Part shown: positions 43,926-53,561 of the stretch, piece after piece | Layout: each line of letters starts with the position of its first letter | How positions within the stretch are numbered: the first letter of the stretch is position 1 | Assembly (NCBI RefSeq): GCF_036967205.1 | Contig: NZ_CP146022.1 | Coordinates: 7,440,001-7,504,000 of the forward strand | Direction: 5' to 3' | Length of the DNA: 64,000 bases | Source: Streptomyces sp. Q6 | Lineage (GTDB): Bacteria > Actinomycetota > Actinomycetes > Streptomycetales > Streptomycetaceae | The notes under the pieces: model-generated | Databases searched by the model: none | What the model saw: only the letters and a program-made list of their open reading frames with translations | Told to the model about the DNA's origin: nothing | Program-made: the position numbers and the translations under genes

Positions 43926-46174
43926 GGGGGCACAGCATGACGGGCCACAGCATGAGGGGGCACAACAGGATGCGCACCGCGACGGCCGCGCTCGTCACCG
44001 CGGCCACCCTCGCCCTGGCCTCGCTGCCCGCCACCGCCGAGGCGGCCGCCGCGCCGAAGGTTCTGTACGCGGCCCCGCACGGCTCGGGCGACGCCTGCAC
44101 CGCGGGACGGCCGTGCTCGGTGACCGGCGCCCGCGACGCCGCCCGCGCCGTCTCCGGCCGTGACGTACGCGTCGAACTCGCCGACGGTACCTACGCGTTG
44201 CGTACGCCGCTGACGCTCGGCCCCGACGACTCCGGCGTCACCTGGTCCGCGGCGCCCGGCGCCGATCCCGTCCTCTCCGGCGGCCGCGCTCTCACCGGCT
44301 GGTCGGCGAACGCCGACGGGACCTGGTCCGCGAAGGTCCCCGACGGTGTCACCCCGCGTCAGCTGTTCGTCGACGGCGAGCGAGCCGTCCGAGCCCGCGG
44401 CGCGTCCTGCGCCGCCGCCGTCTGCGACGCCACCAAGACCGGGATGACCGGCGCCGAGAAGACCGGCATCGCCGACTGGGCCAGGCCCACCGACGCCGAG
44501 GCCGTCATCCGCGTCCGCTGGCGCAACTACCACTGCCGGATCGCGTCCGTCAGCGGCGACCTCATGACGTTCGCCCAGCCCTGCTGGACCAACTCCGCGT
44601 CCGGCACCGACCGCACCGGCCCCGCCTGGGACTCGACCACCGTCGACTCCAGCCGCTACGCCAAGGTCGCCTTCTTCGAGAACGCCCCCGAACTCCTGGA
44701 CCGGCCGGGCGAGTTCGTCTGGGACTCGGCCGCGCGCACCGTCACGTACCTGCCGCGCGCGGGCGAGAACCCGCGCCGCTTCCACGCGGTCACCCCGGTC
44801 ACCGAGAACCTCCTCGTCGTCGACGGCGCGCACGACGTCCGCGTCACCGGCCTCACCTTCGCGTACGCCGCCTACCGGCAGCCGTCCACCGACGAGGGAT
44901 ACGCCGGAACGCAGGCGGGCCTGACCCTGACCGGCGCCACCGGACCCGTCGACCACGCGGGCCGCTTCTACACCAAGCCCGCCGCCGCCCTCACCGTCCG
45001 CGGCGGCCGGCACGTGGTCGTCGACCACGCGGTGTTCACCCGGCTCGGCGGCGCGGGCGCCGTGTTCGAGCACGGCACCCAGGACTCCACCCTCACCCGC
45101 TCCCGCTTCACCGACCTGTCCTCCGGCGCCGCGTACATCGGCGACACCGAACCCCAGCCGGAGCCCGCACTCGCGGGAGCCCGCAACACGGTCTCCTACA
45201 ACACCGTCCGCCGGACCGGAGCCGAGTACACGGACGCCGTCGGCATCTGGGCCGGCTACGAGGCGCAGACCGTCATCGACCACAACACCCTCGACGACCT
45301 GCCGTACTCGGCCGTCTCCGTCGGCTGGGGCTGGAACCAGCCCGAGGCGCAGCGGTCCGTCCTGCGCGACAACCGGATCACGAACAACCGGATCACGAAC
45401 GTCATGCGCGTCGAGCACGAACAGCACGACGGCGGCGCCATCTACACGCAGGGCGCCCAGCCCGGCACCGTGATCTCCGGCAACTACATCAACCGCAGCG
45501 CGTACGGGAACACCGAGCGCGACGGCAACGGCGTCTACCTCGACGAACAGTCCAGCCACATCGCCGTCACCGGCAACGTGATCACCCGCGTCGGCTACAA
45601 GTGGGTCTCCAACTGGGCCGACTACGGCATCGACAACCACGCCACCGGGAACTGGACCGACACGGACGCCCCCGCCCTCGCGGGCACCGGCTCGACCATG
45701 AGCGACAACCGCACCAGGCTCGACACGCTCCCGGCCGAGGCCCTCGAGGTCGCCGAGGCGGCGGGCGCCGACGGGCGCGGCCGCGTCGAACAGCTCCGCC
45801 CCGACCTGGCCCGTACCGGCACGGCCACGCAGTCCACGACGGACGGCACGAACGCGGCGGCCCGCGCCGTCGACGGCGACACCTCCACCGACAGCCGCAC
45901 CCTCGCCGGGGCCGGCGCCTGGTGGCAGGTCGACCTGGGCGCCGCCCACCACCTCGGCCAGGTGGAGATCTGGAACGACACCTCCATGACGACGGCGGAC
46001 TTCGACGTCCAGCTCGCCACGGACGCCGACTTCACCGACGCCACCACCGTCCACGTCACGGGCAAGGCCCTGCGCCCCACCGTGCTCGACACGGACACGC
46101 AGGCCCGCTACGTACGCGTACGACTGACCGGAACCGGGCGCGTCGGGCTCGCCCACGTCCTCGTGCACCCGTAA
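43922..46174 (+). CDS. Secreted right-handed beta-helix protein with C-terminal F5/8-type (discoidin) domain
   Basis: 750 residues: signal peptide (TATAALVTAATLALASLPATAEA), a parallel beta-helix region (about 290-600, with rungs such as VVVDHAVFTRLGGAGAVFEHGTQDSTLTRSRFTD) and a carbohydrate-binding F5/8 domain (about 625-750, AARAVDGDTSTDSRT ... WWQVDLGAAHHLGQVEIWND). Probably a surface or free glycoside hydrolase/lyase. The start is uncertain: ATG 43922 overlaps the peptidase stop, but ATGs at 43937, 43952 and 43970 follow in a repeated MRGHSMTGHSMRGH leader, and only 43970 gives a normal signal peptide. Confidence 0.9.
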   Translation: MRGHSMTGHSMRGHNRMRTATAALVTAATLALASLPATAEAAAAPKVLYAAPHGSGDACTAGRPCSVTGARDAARAVSGRDVRVELADGTYALRTPLTLGPDDSGVTWSAAPGADPVLSGGRALTGWSANADGTWSAKVPDGVTPRQLFVDGERAVRARGASCAAAVCDATKTGMTGAEKTGIADWARPTDAEAVIRVRWRNYHCRIASVSGDLMTFAQPCWTNSASGTDRTGPAWDSTTVDSSRYAKVAFFENAPELLDRPGEFVWDSAARTVTYLPRAGENPRRFHAVTPVTENLLVVDGAHDVRVTGLTFAYAAYRQPSTDEGYAGTQAGLTLTGATGPVDHAGRFYTKPAAALTVRGGRHVVVDHAVFTRLGGAGAVFEHGTQDSTLTRSRFTDLSSGAAYIGDTEPQPEPALAGARNTVSYNTVRRTGAEYTDAVGIWAGYEAQTVIDHNTLDDLPYSAVSVGWGWNQPEAQRSVLRDNRITNNRITNVMRVEHEQHDGGAIYTQGAQPGTVISGNYINRSAYGNTERDGNGVYLDEQSSHIAVTGNVITRVGYKWVSNWADYGIDNHATGNWTDTDAPALAGTGSTMSDNRTRLDTLPAEALEVAEAAGADGRGRVEQLRPDLARTGTATQSTTDGTNAAARAVDGDTSTDSRTLAGAGAWWQVDLGAAHHLGQVEIWNDTSMTTADFDVQLATDADFTDATTVHVTGKALRPTVLDTDTQARYVRVRLTGTGRVGLAHVLVHP

Positions 46175-46240
46175 GCGGCCGTCCCCGGGAAGGTTCCCCG
46201 CTGCTGCTTCAACGCCCCTTATAGGAAAGGCGGTTGATCC

Positions 46241-47464
46241 ATGACCGACTCCCCGTCCGGTGATCTCGGGCTCGGCGTCCTCGGCTACGGGCTGCGCGGC
46301 TCGATCGCCCGCACCGCGCACCGGCCGGGGGCCGGTTCCCGGGTCACCGCGCTCGCCGACCACGACGCGGCGGCGCGCACGGAAGCCGCCCTCGCGTTTC
46401 CCGGCGCACTCGTCTCCAGCGACCACAGGAAGGTGATCGACGACCCGGACGTCGACGCGATCGTCGTCCTCACCCCCGACCACACCCACGCCGACCTCGC
46501 CTGCGAGGCACTCAAGGCGGGCAAGCCGGTCTTCGTCGAGAAACCTCTCGACATCACCATCGAGCGCTGCGACGAGATCCTGCGCACCGCCCACGCGACC
46601 GGGACCCGGCTGTACGTGGGCCACAACATGCGGCACATGCCGGTCGTCCGCCTGATGCGCGACATCATCGCGCGCGGCGAGATCGGCGAGGTCAGAACGG
46701 TGTGGGTGCGCCACTTCGTCGGCTACGGCGGCGACTGGTACTTCAAGGACTGGCACGCCGAACGGCGGTACACGACAGGCCTGTTGCTCCAGAAGGCCGC
46801 CCACGACATCGACGTGCTGCACTGGCTCGGACACGGCTACACGCGGCAGGTGCAGGCCCTCGGCGACCTCATGGTCTACGGCGACAACCCGCACCGGCGC
46901 GCGCCCGGCGAACCCAAGCCCGACGACTGGTACACCAAGGACGGCCACTGGCCGCCGCACACCCAGCGCGGGCTCAACCCGGTCATCGACGTCGAGGACG
47001 TCTCGATGGTCAACATGCGCCTGGACAACGGGGTGCTGGCCGCCTACCAGCAATGCCACTTCACCCCCGACTACTGGCGCAACTACACCGTCATCGGCGA
47101 CGCGGGCCGCCTGGAGAACTTCGGCGACGGACCCGGGGGAGTGGTCAAGGTGTGGAACGCGCGCCGCTCCACGTACCGGGCCGAGGCCGACGCCACGTAT
47201 CCCGTGCCGGACGCCGAGGACAACGCCGGGCACGGCGGGGCCGACCCGCTCCTGATCGACGAGTTCGTCCGGTTCGCGCGCGCCGGCGGCACCACCGACA
47301 CCTCGCCCGTCGCCGCGCGGATGGCCGTCGCGGCGGGCGTGCGGGCGACCGAGTCGCTGCGGGACGGCGGTACACCCCGCGCGGTCCCGGACCTCGACCC
47401 CGCCCTCGTCGCGTACTTCGAGCGGGGGCAGGTCCGCGCGGCACCGGACGAACACGGCCTGTAG
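46241..47464 (+). CDS. Gfo/Idh/MocA family oxidoreductase
   Basis: 407 residues with the NAD-binding motif GLGVLGYGLRGS, the catalytic E100-K101-P102 of the family, a second lysine-rich segment and the alpha/beta C-terminal domain (LQKAAHDIDVLHWLGHG ... DVSMVNMRLDNGVLAAYQQCHFTPDYWRNY). RBS AGGAAAGG upstream. It ends the glycan locus and probably oxidises a sugar released by the secreted enzymes; a glycosidase-type NAD-dependent member is also possible. Confidence 0.92.
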   Translation: MTDSPSGDLGLGVLGYGLRGSIARTAHRPGAGSRVTALADHDAAARTEAALAFPGALVSSDHRKVIDDPDVDAIVVLTPDHTHADLACEALKAGKPVFVEKPLDITIERCDEILRTAHATGTRLYVGHNMRHMPVVRLMRDIIARGEIGEVRTVWVRHFVGYGGDWYFKDWHAERRYTTGLLLQKAAHDIDVLHWLGHGYTRQVQALGDLMVYGDNPHRRAPGEPKPDDWYTKDGHWPPHTQRGLNPVIDVEDVSMVNMRLDNGVLAAYQQCHFTPDYWRNYTVIGDAGRLENFGDGPGGVVKVWNARRSTYRAEADATYPVPDAEDNAGHGGADPLLIDEFVRFARAGGTTDTSPVAARMAVAAGVRATESLRDGGTPRAVPDLDPALVAYFERGQVRAAPDEHGL

Positions 47465-47530
47465 GAAAGCTGCGGCGGCGCTTAAGAAATCCTCGATGGA
47501 CCCGGGGCCCCGCCGTAGGGAAGAGTCCGG

Positions 47531-47554
47531 GGTGGCGGCCACCTCGCCGCCACC
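47531..47554 (+). promoter_or_regulatory. Leader hairpin upstream of tdh
   Basis: Perfect 9-base arms GGTGGCGGC / GCCGCCACC with a 6-base loop, about 70 bases before the TTG start, in a 159-base gap. It could end readthrough from the Gfo/Idh gene or act as an attenuator in the tdh leader; no T-run is present. Confidence 0.45.
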
Positions 47555-47623
47555 TCCACCCACTCTTCCTCGTACGCGGGCCGCTGCGCGCTGCCCGCGT
47601 GCGCGACGACAGGAGCCGATCCG

Positions 47624-48652
47624 TTGAAGGCGCTGGTCAAGGAGAAGGCCGAACCGGGACTGTGGCTGACGGACGTCCCTGAGCCGTCCATCGGCCCCGG
47701 TGACGTACTGATCAAGGTGCTGCGGACCGGGATCTGCGGCACCGACCTGCACATCCGCAACTGGGACGGCTGGGCGCAGTCCACGATCAGCGCGCCGCTC
47801 GTCGTCGGCCACGAGTTCGCCGGCGAGGTCGTCGAGACCGGCCGCGACGTGTCGGACATCGCCGTCGGGGACCTGGTCAGCGGCGAGGGCCACCTCGTCT
47901 GCGGCAAGTGCCGCAACTGTCTCGCCGGGCGCCGCCACCTGTGCCGGGCCACCGTCGGCCTCGGCGTCGGCCGCGACGGCGCGTTCGCCGAGTACGTCGC
48001 CCTGCCCGCGGCCAATGTGTGGGTGCACCGCGTGCCGGTGGACCTGGACGTCGCGGCGATCTTCGACCCGTTCGGCAACGCCGTGCACACCGCGCTGTCC
48101 TTCCCGCTCGTCGGCGAGGACGTCCTGATCACCGGCGCCGGACCGATCGGCCTGATGGCCGCGGCCGTCGCCCAGCACGCCGGCGCCCGCAACGTCGTCA
48201 TCACCGACGTCAGCGAGGAGCGCCTGGAGCTCGCCCGCAAGGTCGGCGTGAGCCTCGCCCTGAACGTCGCGCGGTCCACCATCGCCGACGGCCAGCGCAC
48301 GCTCGGCCTGCGCGAGGGATTCGACGTCGGCCTGGAGATGTCCGGCAACCCCACCGCGATGCGCGACATGCTCGCCAACATGACCCACGGCGGCAAGATC
48401 GCCATGCTCGGCCTCCCGTCGCAGGAGTTCGCCGTCGACTGGGCCCGCGTCGTCACGTCGATGATCACGATCAAGGGCATCTACGGCCGCGAGATGTTCG
48501 AGACGTGGTACGCGATGTCGGTGCTGCTCGAAGGCGGCCTCGACCTGGCCCCCGTCATCACCGGCCGCTACGCGCACACCGACTTCGACGCGGCCTTCGA
48601 CGACGCGGCGAGCGGCCGCGGCGGCAAGGTCATCCTGGACTGGACTTCCTGA
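47624..48652 (+). CDS. tdh: L-threonine 3-dehydrogenase
   Basis: 342-residue zinc-dependent medium-chain dehydrogenase that oxidises threonine to 2-amino-3-oxobutyrate. Catalytic zinc ligand C38 (TGICGTDLH), the GHEFAGEV box, structural zinc cysteines [15 protein letters not shown] and the NAD motif [13 protein letters not shown] are all present. Start is TTG 47624 with CAGGAG upstream; no other start gives a normal N-terminus, so translation initiation may be deliberately weak. It is directly followed by kbl, which completes the route to glycine and acetyl-CoA. Confidence 0.96.
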   Translation: MKALVKEKAEPGLWLTDVPEPSIGPGDVLIKVLRTGICGTDLHIRNWDGWAQSTISAPLVVGHEFAGEVVETGRDVSDIAVGDLVSGEGHLVCGKCRNCLAGRRHLCRATVGLGVGRDGAFAEYVALPAANVWVHRVPVDLDVAAIFDPFGNAVHTALSFPLVGEDVLITGAGPIGLMAAAVAQHAGARNVVITDVSEERLELARKVGVSLALNVARSTIADGQRTLGLREGFDVGLEMSGNPTAMRDMLANMTHGGKIAMLGLPSQEFAVDWARVVTSMITIKGIYGREMFETWYAMSVLLEGGLDLAPVITGRYAHTDFDAAFDDAASGRGGKVILDWTS

Positions 48653-48680
48653 ACTCCCCCCGCTGACAAGGACTTACGGC

Positions 48681-49877
48681 ATGTTCGACAACGTACGCGA
48701 AGACCTCCAGGCCACTCTCGACGAGATCGTCGCCGCCGGCCTGCACAAGCCCGAGCGGGTCATCGGCACCCCGCAGTCCGCCACCGTCGGCGTGACGGCG
48801 GGCGGCCGCCCCGGCGAGGTGCTGAACTTCTGCGCCAACAACTACCTGGGTCTCGCCGACCATCCCGAGGTCATCGCCGCGGGCCACGCGGCCCTCGACC
48901 GCTGGGGCTACGGCATGGCCTCCGTCCGCTTCATCTGCGGCACGCAGGAGGTCCACAAGGAACTGGAGGCGCGACTGTCCTCCTTCCTCGGCCAGGAGGA
49001 CACGATCCTCTACTCGTCCTGCTTCGACGCCAACGGCGGCGTCTTCGAGACGCTCCTCGGCGCCGAGGACGCGGTCATCTCCGACGCCCTCAACCACGCC
49101 TCGATCATCGACGGCATCCGGCTCAGCAAGGCCAAGCGCTTCCGGTACGCCAACCGCGACATGGCCGACCTCGAGGCCCAGCTCAAGGCCGCGACCGAAG
49201 CGGGCGCCCGCCGCAAGCTGATCGTCACCGACGGCGTCTTCTCCATGGACGGCTACGTGGCGCCCCTCGGCGACATCTGCGACCTCGCCGAGCGCTACGA
49301 CGCCATGGTCATGGTCGACGACTCGCACGCCGTCGGCTTCGTCGGCCCCGGCGGCCGCGGCACCCCCGAGCTGCACGGCGTCATGGACCGCGTCGACATC
49401 ATCACCGGCACCCTCGGCAAGGCCCTCGGCGGCGCCTCCGGCGGCTACGTCGCGGCCCGCGCCGAGATCGTCGCCCTGCTCCGCCAGCGCTCGCGCCCGT
49501 ACCTCTTCTCGAACAGCCTCGCCCCGGTCATCGCGGCCGCGTCCCTGAAGGTCATCGACCTCCTGGAGTCGGCCGGCGACCTGCGCGAACAGCTCGCGGC
49601 CAACACCGAGCTCTTCCGTACGCGGATGACGCAGGAGGGCTTCGACGTGCTGCCCGGCGACCACGCCATCGCGCCCGTGATGTTCGGCGACGCCACTGTC
49701 GCGGGCCGGATGGCCGAGCTGCTCCTGGAGCGCGGCGTGTACGTGATCGGCTTCTCCTACCCGGTCGTGCCGCAGGGCCAGGCCCGCATCCGCGTCCAGC
49801 TGTCCGCCGCGCACTCGACGCAGGACGTGAACCGGGCCGTGGACGCGTTCGTCGACGCCCGCGCGCAGCTCGGCTGA
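48681..49877 (+). CDS. kbl: Glycine C-acetyltransferase (2-amino-3-ketobutyrate CoA ligase)
   Basis: 398-residue PLP enzyme of the alpha-oxoamine synthase family that splits 2-amino-3-oxobutyrate with CoA into glycine and acetyl-CoA. PLP lysine K247 lies in [10 protein letters not shown]; the segments [12 protein letters not shown] and [10 protein letters not shown] are conserved. It begins 28 bases after tdh; the pair is the classic threonine degradation operon. Confidence 0.97.
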   Translation: MFDNVREDLQATLDEIVAAGLHKPERVIGTPQSATVGVTAGGRPGEVLNFCANNYLGLADHPEVIAAGHAALDRWGYGMASVRFICGTQEVHKELEARLSSFLGQEDTILYSSCFDANGGVFETLLGAEDAVISDALNHASIIDGIRLSKAKRFRYANRDMADLEAQLKAATEAGARRKLIVTDGVFSMDGYVAPLGDICDLAERYDAMVMVDDSHAVGFVGPGGRGTPELHGVMDRVDIITGTLGKALGGASGGYVAARAEIVALLRQRSRPYLFSNSLAPVIAAASLKVIDLLESAGDLREQLAANTELFRTRMTQEGFDVLPGDHAIAPVMFGDATVAGRMAELLLERGVYVIGFSYPVVPQGQARIRVQLSAAHSTQDVNRAVDAFVDARAQLG

Positions 49878-49899
49878 CCGGTTTGCGACAATCGGGGAC

Positions 49900-50799
49900 A
49901 TGATCGAAGCGCGGCGACTGCACATCCTCCGGGCGGTGGCCGACCACCGTACGGTCACGGCCGCGGCCGCCGCGCTGTACCTGACCCCGTCCGCGGTGTC
50001 CCAGCAGCTCACCGCCCTGGAGCAGGAGACGGGGCACAAGCTGGTCGAGCGGGGCGCGCGCGGCGTCCGCCTCACCCCGGCCGGCGAGATCCTGCTCACG
50101 CACACGAACGCCGTCCTCGCCCAGCTGGAGCGGGCCGAGGCCGAGCTCGCCGCGTACAGCACGGGCGAGGCCGGGACGGTGACCCTCGCGTCCTTCGCCA
50201 CGGGCATCGGCCTGGTCGTCGGCCCGGCCCTCGCGCGTCTGTCGCGGTCCGCGCCCGGCATCCGGGTCCGGGTCCGCGACGCCGAGGGCGACGCGAGTCT
50301 GCCGCTGCTGCTCGACCGGCAGATCGATGTCGCGGTCGCCGTCGAGTACCGGGGCGCGCCCGGCGCCGACGACGACCGGATCACCCGGCTGCCGCTGTAC
50401 GCGGAGCCGTTCGACGCGGTGCTGCCGGTCGCGCACCGCCTGGTCGCCGCCGAGCGGGTCCCGGTCGCCGACCTCGCGAAGGACACGTGGATCGGTCCGT
50501 ACCCCGGCAACCCGTGCCACGACGTGGTCGTCCTGGCCTGTGAGCACGCCGGATTCTCCCCGCAGTTCGAGCATTCCTCGGACGACTTCCGGGCGGTGGT
50601 CGCGCTCGCCACGGCGGGCGCGGGCGTGGCTCTCGTCCCCCGCTCGGCGCTGGTCGGCATGGACCTGACGGAGGTGGTCGTCCGCCCGATCGACGGGGTG
50701 GCCCCCACCCGCAAGGTCTTCGCGGCGGTCCGCCACGGAGCGGAGACGCATCCGCTGATCCGCCCGGTCCTCGCGGCGCTGGGCGAAGCGGCGGCCTGA
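49900..50799 (+). CDS. LysR-family transcriptional regulator
   Basis: 299 residues: winged helix-turn-helix at about 1-60 (HILRAVADHRTVTAAAAALYLTPSAVSQQLTALEQETG) and a LysR substrate-binding domain (about 90-295). It follows kbl by 22 bases on the same strand and could regulate threonine catabolism, though LysR genes usually sit divergent to their targets. The effector is unknown. Confidence 0.92.
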   Translation: MIEARRLHILRAVADHRTVTAAAAALYLTPSAVSQQLTALEQETGHKLVERGARGVRLTPAGEILLTHTNAVLAQLERAEAELAAYSTGEAGTVTLASFATGIGLVVGPALARLSRSAPGIRVRVRDAEGDASLPLLLDRQIDVAVAVEYRGAPGADDDRITRLPLYAEPFDAVLPVAHRLVAAERVPVADLAKDTWIGPYPGNPCHDVVVLACEHAGFSPQFEHSSDDFRAVVALATAGAGVALVPRSALVGMDLTEVVVRPIDGVAPTRKVFAAVRHGAETHPLIRPVLAALGEAAA

Positions 50800-50875
50800 C
50801 GCCGGGGGCTCCCGCGGCCTCTTCGTCGACCTGTCTTCACGTCGACCGCGGTCTTTCCGTCAACCTCGCTGTTTC

Positions 50876-50888
50876 ATATCTGGGATAT
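50876..50888 (+). promoter_or_regulatory. Palindrome/-10 region directly before an XRE gene
   Basis: ATATC-TGG-GATAT, nested in a wider TCATAT (50874-50879) / ATATGA (50897-50902) repeat that reaches into the first codons. GGATAT or CATATC can serve as a -10, placing the transcript start at or next to the start codon, consistent with a leaderless, autoregulated gene. Confidence 0.5.
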
Positions 50889-50898
50889 CGTGCCGAAT

Positions 50899-51501
50899 AT
50901 GAGACACGAGAGTGATGCTCCGACGACCCTGAACGAGGGGCCGGCCGATCCCGTCGACGCCCGGCTCGGCGCTCGCCTGGCCGAGCTGCGGGCCGAGCAC
51001 GGCTGGTCCCTCGGCGACGTCGCGGACCGCAGCGGCGTGAGCAGGTCCACCCTGTCACGCGCCGAGCGCGCCGAGATCAGCCCGACGGCCGCCCTCCTCA
51101 ACCGCCTGTGCGCCGTCTACGGGCGGACCATGTCGCAGCTCCTGAGCGAGGTCGAGTCCGCCCCGGCCCAGGTCGTGCGCGCCGCCGACCAGCCCGTGTG
51201 GCGCGACGACGCGTCGGGCTTCGTGCGACGCTCCGTGTCACCGCCGCTCGCCGGACTGCGCGCCGAGGTCGTCGAGGGCAGCCTCGAACCGTACGCCGAC
51301 ATCGCCTACGACCGTCCGCCCGTCCCCGGCCTCGAACAGCACATCTGGATCCTCGACGGCCGCCTCGACCTGACCGTGCAGGGCGTCACCCACACCCTCG
51401 GCGCCGGCGACTGCCTGCGCTTCCGCCTCTGGGGTCCGACCCACTTCCACTGCCCGGGCCCCGAGTCCGTCCGGTACGCGCTCGTGGTGGTCCTGCCGTG
51501 A
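50899..51501 (+). CDS. XRE-family regulator with cupin domain
   Basis: 200 residues: helix-turn-helix at about 22-78 (WSLGDVADRSGVSRSTLSRAERAEISPTA) and a C-terminal cupin (about 105-195, LEQHIWILDGRLDLTVQGVTHTLGAGDCLRFRLWGPTHFH). GTG 50890 is an alternative start. No ribosome-binding site is visible, which fits leaderless translation. The GNAT gene starts inside its stop (GTGA); regulator-acetyltransferase pairs of this type are common in streptomycetes. Confidence 0.9.
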   Translation: MRHESDAPTTLNEGPADPVDARLGARLAELRAEHGWSLGDVADRSGVSRSTLSRAERAEISPTAALLNRLCAVYGRTMSQLLSEVESAPAQVVRAADQPVWRDDASGFVRRSVSPPLAGLRAEVVEGSLEPYADIAYDRPPVPGLEQHIWILDGRLDLTVQGVTHTLGAGDCLRFRLWGPTHFHCPGPESVRYALVVVLP

Positions 51502-52057
51502 GCGTCGACATCGTCCGTATGACGCCCGATCAGTTCACTTCCTGCGCAAACGAGTTGGGCGCCCTGCTCGCCGACGTCGTGGCCGGCGGCAGCTCGGTCG
51601 GATTCCTGTCCGGACTCACGCCCGGCGACGCCGCCGCGTGGTGGCGCGAGCGCACCCCCGCCGTGACCGACGGCAGCCTCGCGGTCTGGGTCGCCCGCGA
51701 CGCGGCGGGCCGCTGCGTCGGCACCGTCTCGCTCGCCTTCACCCCTGGTCCAACGGGCGGCACCGCGCCGAGATCGTCAAACTGATGGTGCGCGGGTCGG
51801 CCCGAGGCCAGGGCCTCGGCCGCACCCTGCTCGCCACCGCCGAACGAGCCGCCGCGGCGGCGGGCATCACCCTCCTGGTCCTCGACACGGAGACCGGCAG
51901 CCCCGCCGAGCCCCTGTACCGCACGGCGGGCTGGACCGAGGTCGGCGTCATCCCCGACTACGCCCTCGACCCCGCCGGCGTCCCGCGCCCCACGACGCTC
52001 TTCTACAAGGTCGCACCCACCCGGCCAGGCATGGAGGCCGCGGGAAAGGGGAGGTGA
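51498..52057 (+). pseudogene. GNAT-family N-acetyltransferase, frameshifted
   Basis: The first half reads VDIVRMTPDQF ... GRCVGTVSLAF, a GNAT N-terminus. It then leaves the family after TPGPTGGT and stops at 51785, while the +2 frame picks up SNGRHRAEIVKLMVRGSARGQGLGRTLLATAE (the acetyl-CoA-binding motif) and runs to 52057. One base seems to be missing near 51740-51750. Either the gene is inactive or this is a sequencing error. Intact, it would be about 186 residues and coupled to the XRE/cupin gene by a GTGA overlap. Confidence 0.8.
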
Positions 52058-52092
52058 ACAGGGTTGCCGCCCCGCCAGGACAGGAGCACCCC

Positions 52093-53046
52093 ATGACCGA
52101 CACCCCCGCGTACACCACGAGCGCCCTGAGCACCGGCGACGGCGCGGCCGTGGCCACGTACACCTGGCTCCCGGACGGCGGCAGGCCCCGCGCGTTCGTG
52201 CAGATCGCCCATGGCGCGGCCGAGCACGCCCTGCGCTACGACCGGTTCGCCCGCCACCTCACCGCACACGGCTACGGCGTCATCGCCTCCGACCACCGCG
52301 GCCACGGCGCCACCGCTCAGTCCACCGGCGGCTACGGCGTCACCGACGACGCCGAGCCCGGCACCGTCGACGCGTGGGTGTCGATCGTCGAGGATCTCAA
52401 GGCCATCGGCGACCAGGTGCGGGCCCTGCACCCCGACATCCCCTTCGTCCTCCTCGGCCACAGCCTCGGCTCGCTGCTCGCGCGCGACTACGCGCAGCGC
52501 TACGCCGACGACCTCGTCGGCCTGATCCTCTCCGGCACCTTCCGCTCCCTCCCCGGCGCCGACATCGAGGGCTCGATCGCCCGCCTGGAGGCGGAGATCG
52601 CCCGTGACGGCCGCGCGGCCCTCTCCTCCTACGTCCCCGACCTCTTCGCCTCCTTCAACGACCCGTACGAGCACCGCACTGGCTTCGAGTGGCTCTCGCG
52701 CGACGAGGCGGAGGTCGACACGTACGTCGCCGACGAGCGCTGCGGCTTCCCCTTCTCGGCGGGCCTGTCCCTGGACTGGGTCCGCGCCGTGCGCCGCATC
52801 AACGACCCGGCGAACCTCGCCCGCGTCCCCGCCGACCTGCCCCTGCACATCGCGGTCGGCACGGAGGACCCCTGCAACCAGCACATGACCCTCGTCCACG
52901 AACTCCTGGAGGACTTCCGGTACGTGGGCGTGCAGGACCTCACCTGGAAGGGCTACGAGGGCGCCCGCCACGAGATCCTCAACGAGACCAACCGCGACGA
53001 GGTCCAGGCCGACCTCACGGCCTGGCTGGACAAGCGCGTGCCGTGA
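52093..53046 (+). CDS. Alpha/beta hydrolase (serine aminopeptidase S33/monoacylglycerol lipase-like)
   Basis: 317 residues. Oxyanion segment QIAHGAAEHALRYDRFARHL, nucleophile S124 in GHSLGS, and a C-terminal histidine in GARHEILNE mark the Hydrolase_4 family. No signal peptide. ATG 52093 is chosen for AGGAG immediately upstream; GTG 52054 is in frame but overlaps the GNAT remnant. Likely a lysophospholipase or monoacylglycerol lipase; substrate is unproven. Confidence 0.92.
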   Translation: MTDTPAYTTSALSTGDGAAVATYTWLPDGGRPRAFVQIAHGAAEHALRYDRFARHLTAHGYGVIASDHRGHGATAQSTGGYGVTDDAEPGTVDAWVSIVEDLKAIGDQVRALHPDIPFVLLGHSLGSLLARDYAQRYADDLVGLILSGTFRSLPGADIEGSIARLEAEIARDGRAALSSYVPDLFASFNDPYEHRTGFEWLSRDEAEVDTYVADERCGFPFSAGLSLDWVRAVRRINDPANLARVPADLPLHIAVGTEDPCNQHMTLVHELLEDFRYVGVQDLTWKGYEGARHEILNETNRDEVQADLTAWLDKRVP

Positions 53047-53099
53047 CCGCCCGACGGCGCTGACCAGCCGTTGTCAGTGGCCTTGGCTACGGTTTCCCC

Positions 53100-53459
53100 A
53101 TGCTGGACGCCGAGGATGTACGCACCATCGCCCTGTCGCTGCCGGAGACGACGGAGAAGATCGCCTGGAGCATGCCCACGTTCCGGGTCGCGGGAAAGAT
53201 GTTCGCCACGCTGCCCGAGGAAGAGACGTCGATCGCCGTGCGCTGCCCCAAGGAGGAGCGCGACGAACTGGTCCTGGCGGAGCCGAAGAAGTTCTGGATC
53301 GCCGACCACGAGGCGTCCTTCGCCTGGGTACGCGCCAGACTCGCGGCCCTCGACGACGCGGACGAGCTGCGCGCCGTCCTCGCGGACTCCTGGCGCCAGG
53401 CCGCCCCGACCCGACTCCTGGAATCGCACCCGGAGTTGGGCCTCCCGTCCACGGGCTGA
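53100..53459 (+). CDS. MmcQ/YjbR family protein
   Basis: 119 residues covering the whole MmcQ/YjbR fold (VRTIALSLPETTEKIAWSMPTFRVAGKMFATL ... HEASFAWVRARLAALDDADELRAVLADSWRQAAP). The double-wing fold suggests nucleic-acid binding, but the function is not established. It is a stand-alone small gene preceding the MFS exporter by about 100 bases. Confidence 0.9.
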   Translation: MLDAEDVRTIALSLPETTEKIAWSMPTFRVAGKMFATLPEEETSIAVRCPKEERDELVLAEPKKFWIADHEASFAWVRARLAALDDADELRAVLADSWRQAAPTRLLESHPELGLPSTG

Positions 53460-53561
53460 AAATACGTGGGGCGTGCACGGTACTCCGTGGCATCATCCGC
53501 CTCACAGGGGTGGACGATGCGGCGCCGCCGAGCCGGGGGGCCGGGAGGAGACGGGGCGGGT

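Noticed and set aside
43898-48577. Minus-strand open frame of about 1560 codons
   Set aside because: Antisense to the beta-helix, Gfo/Idh and tdh genes, all with clear family motifs.
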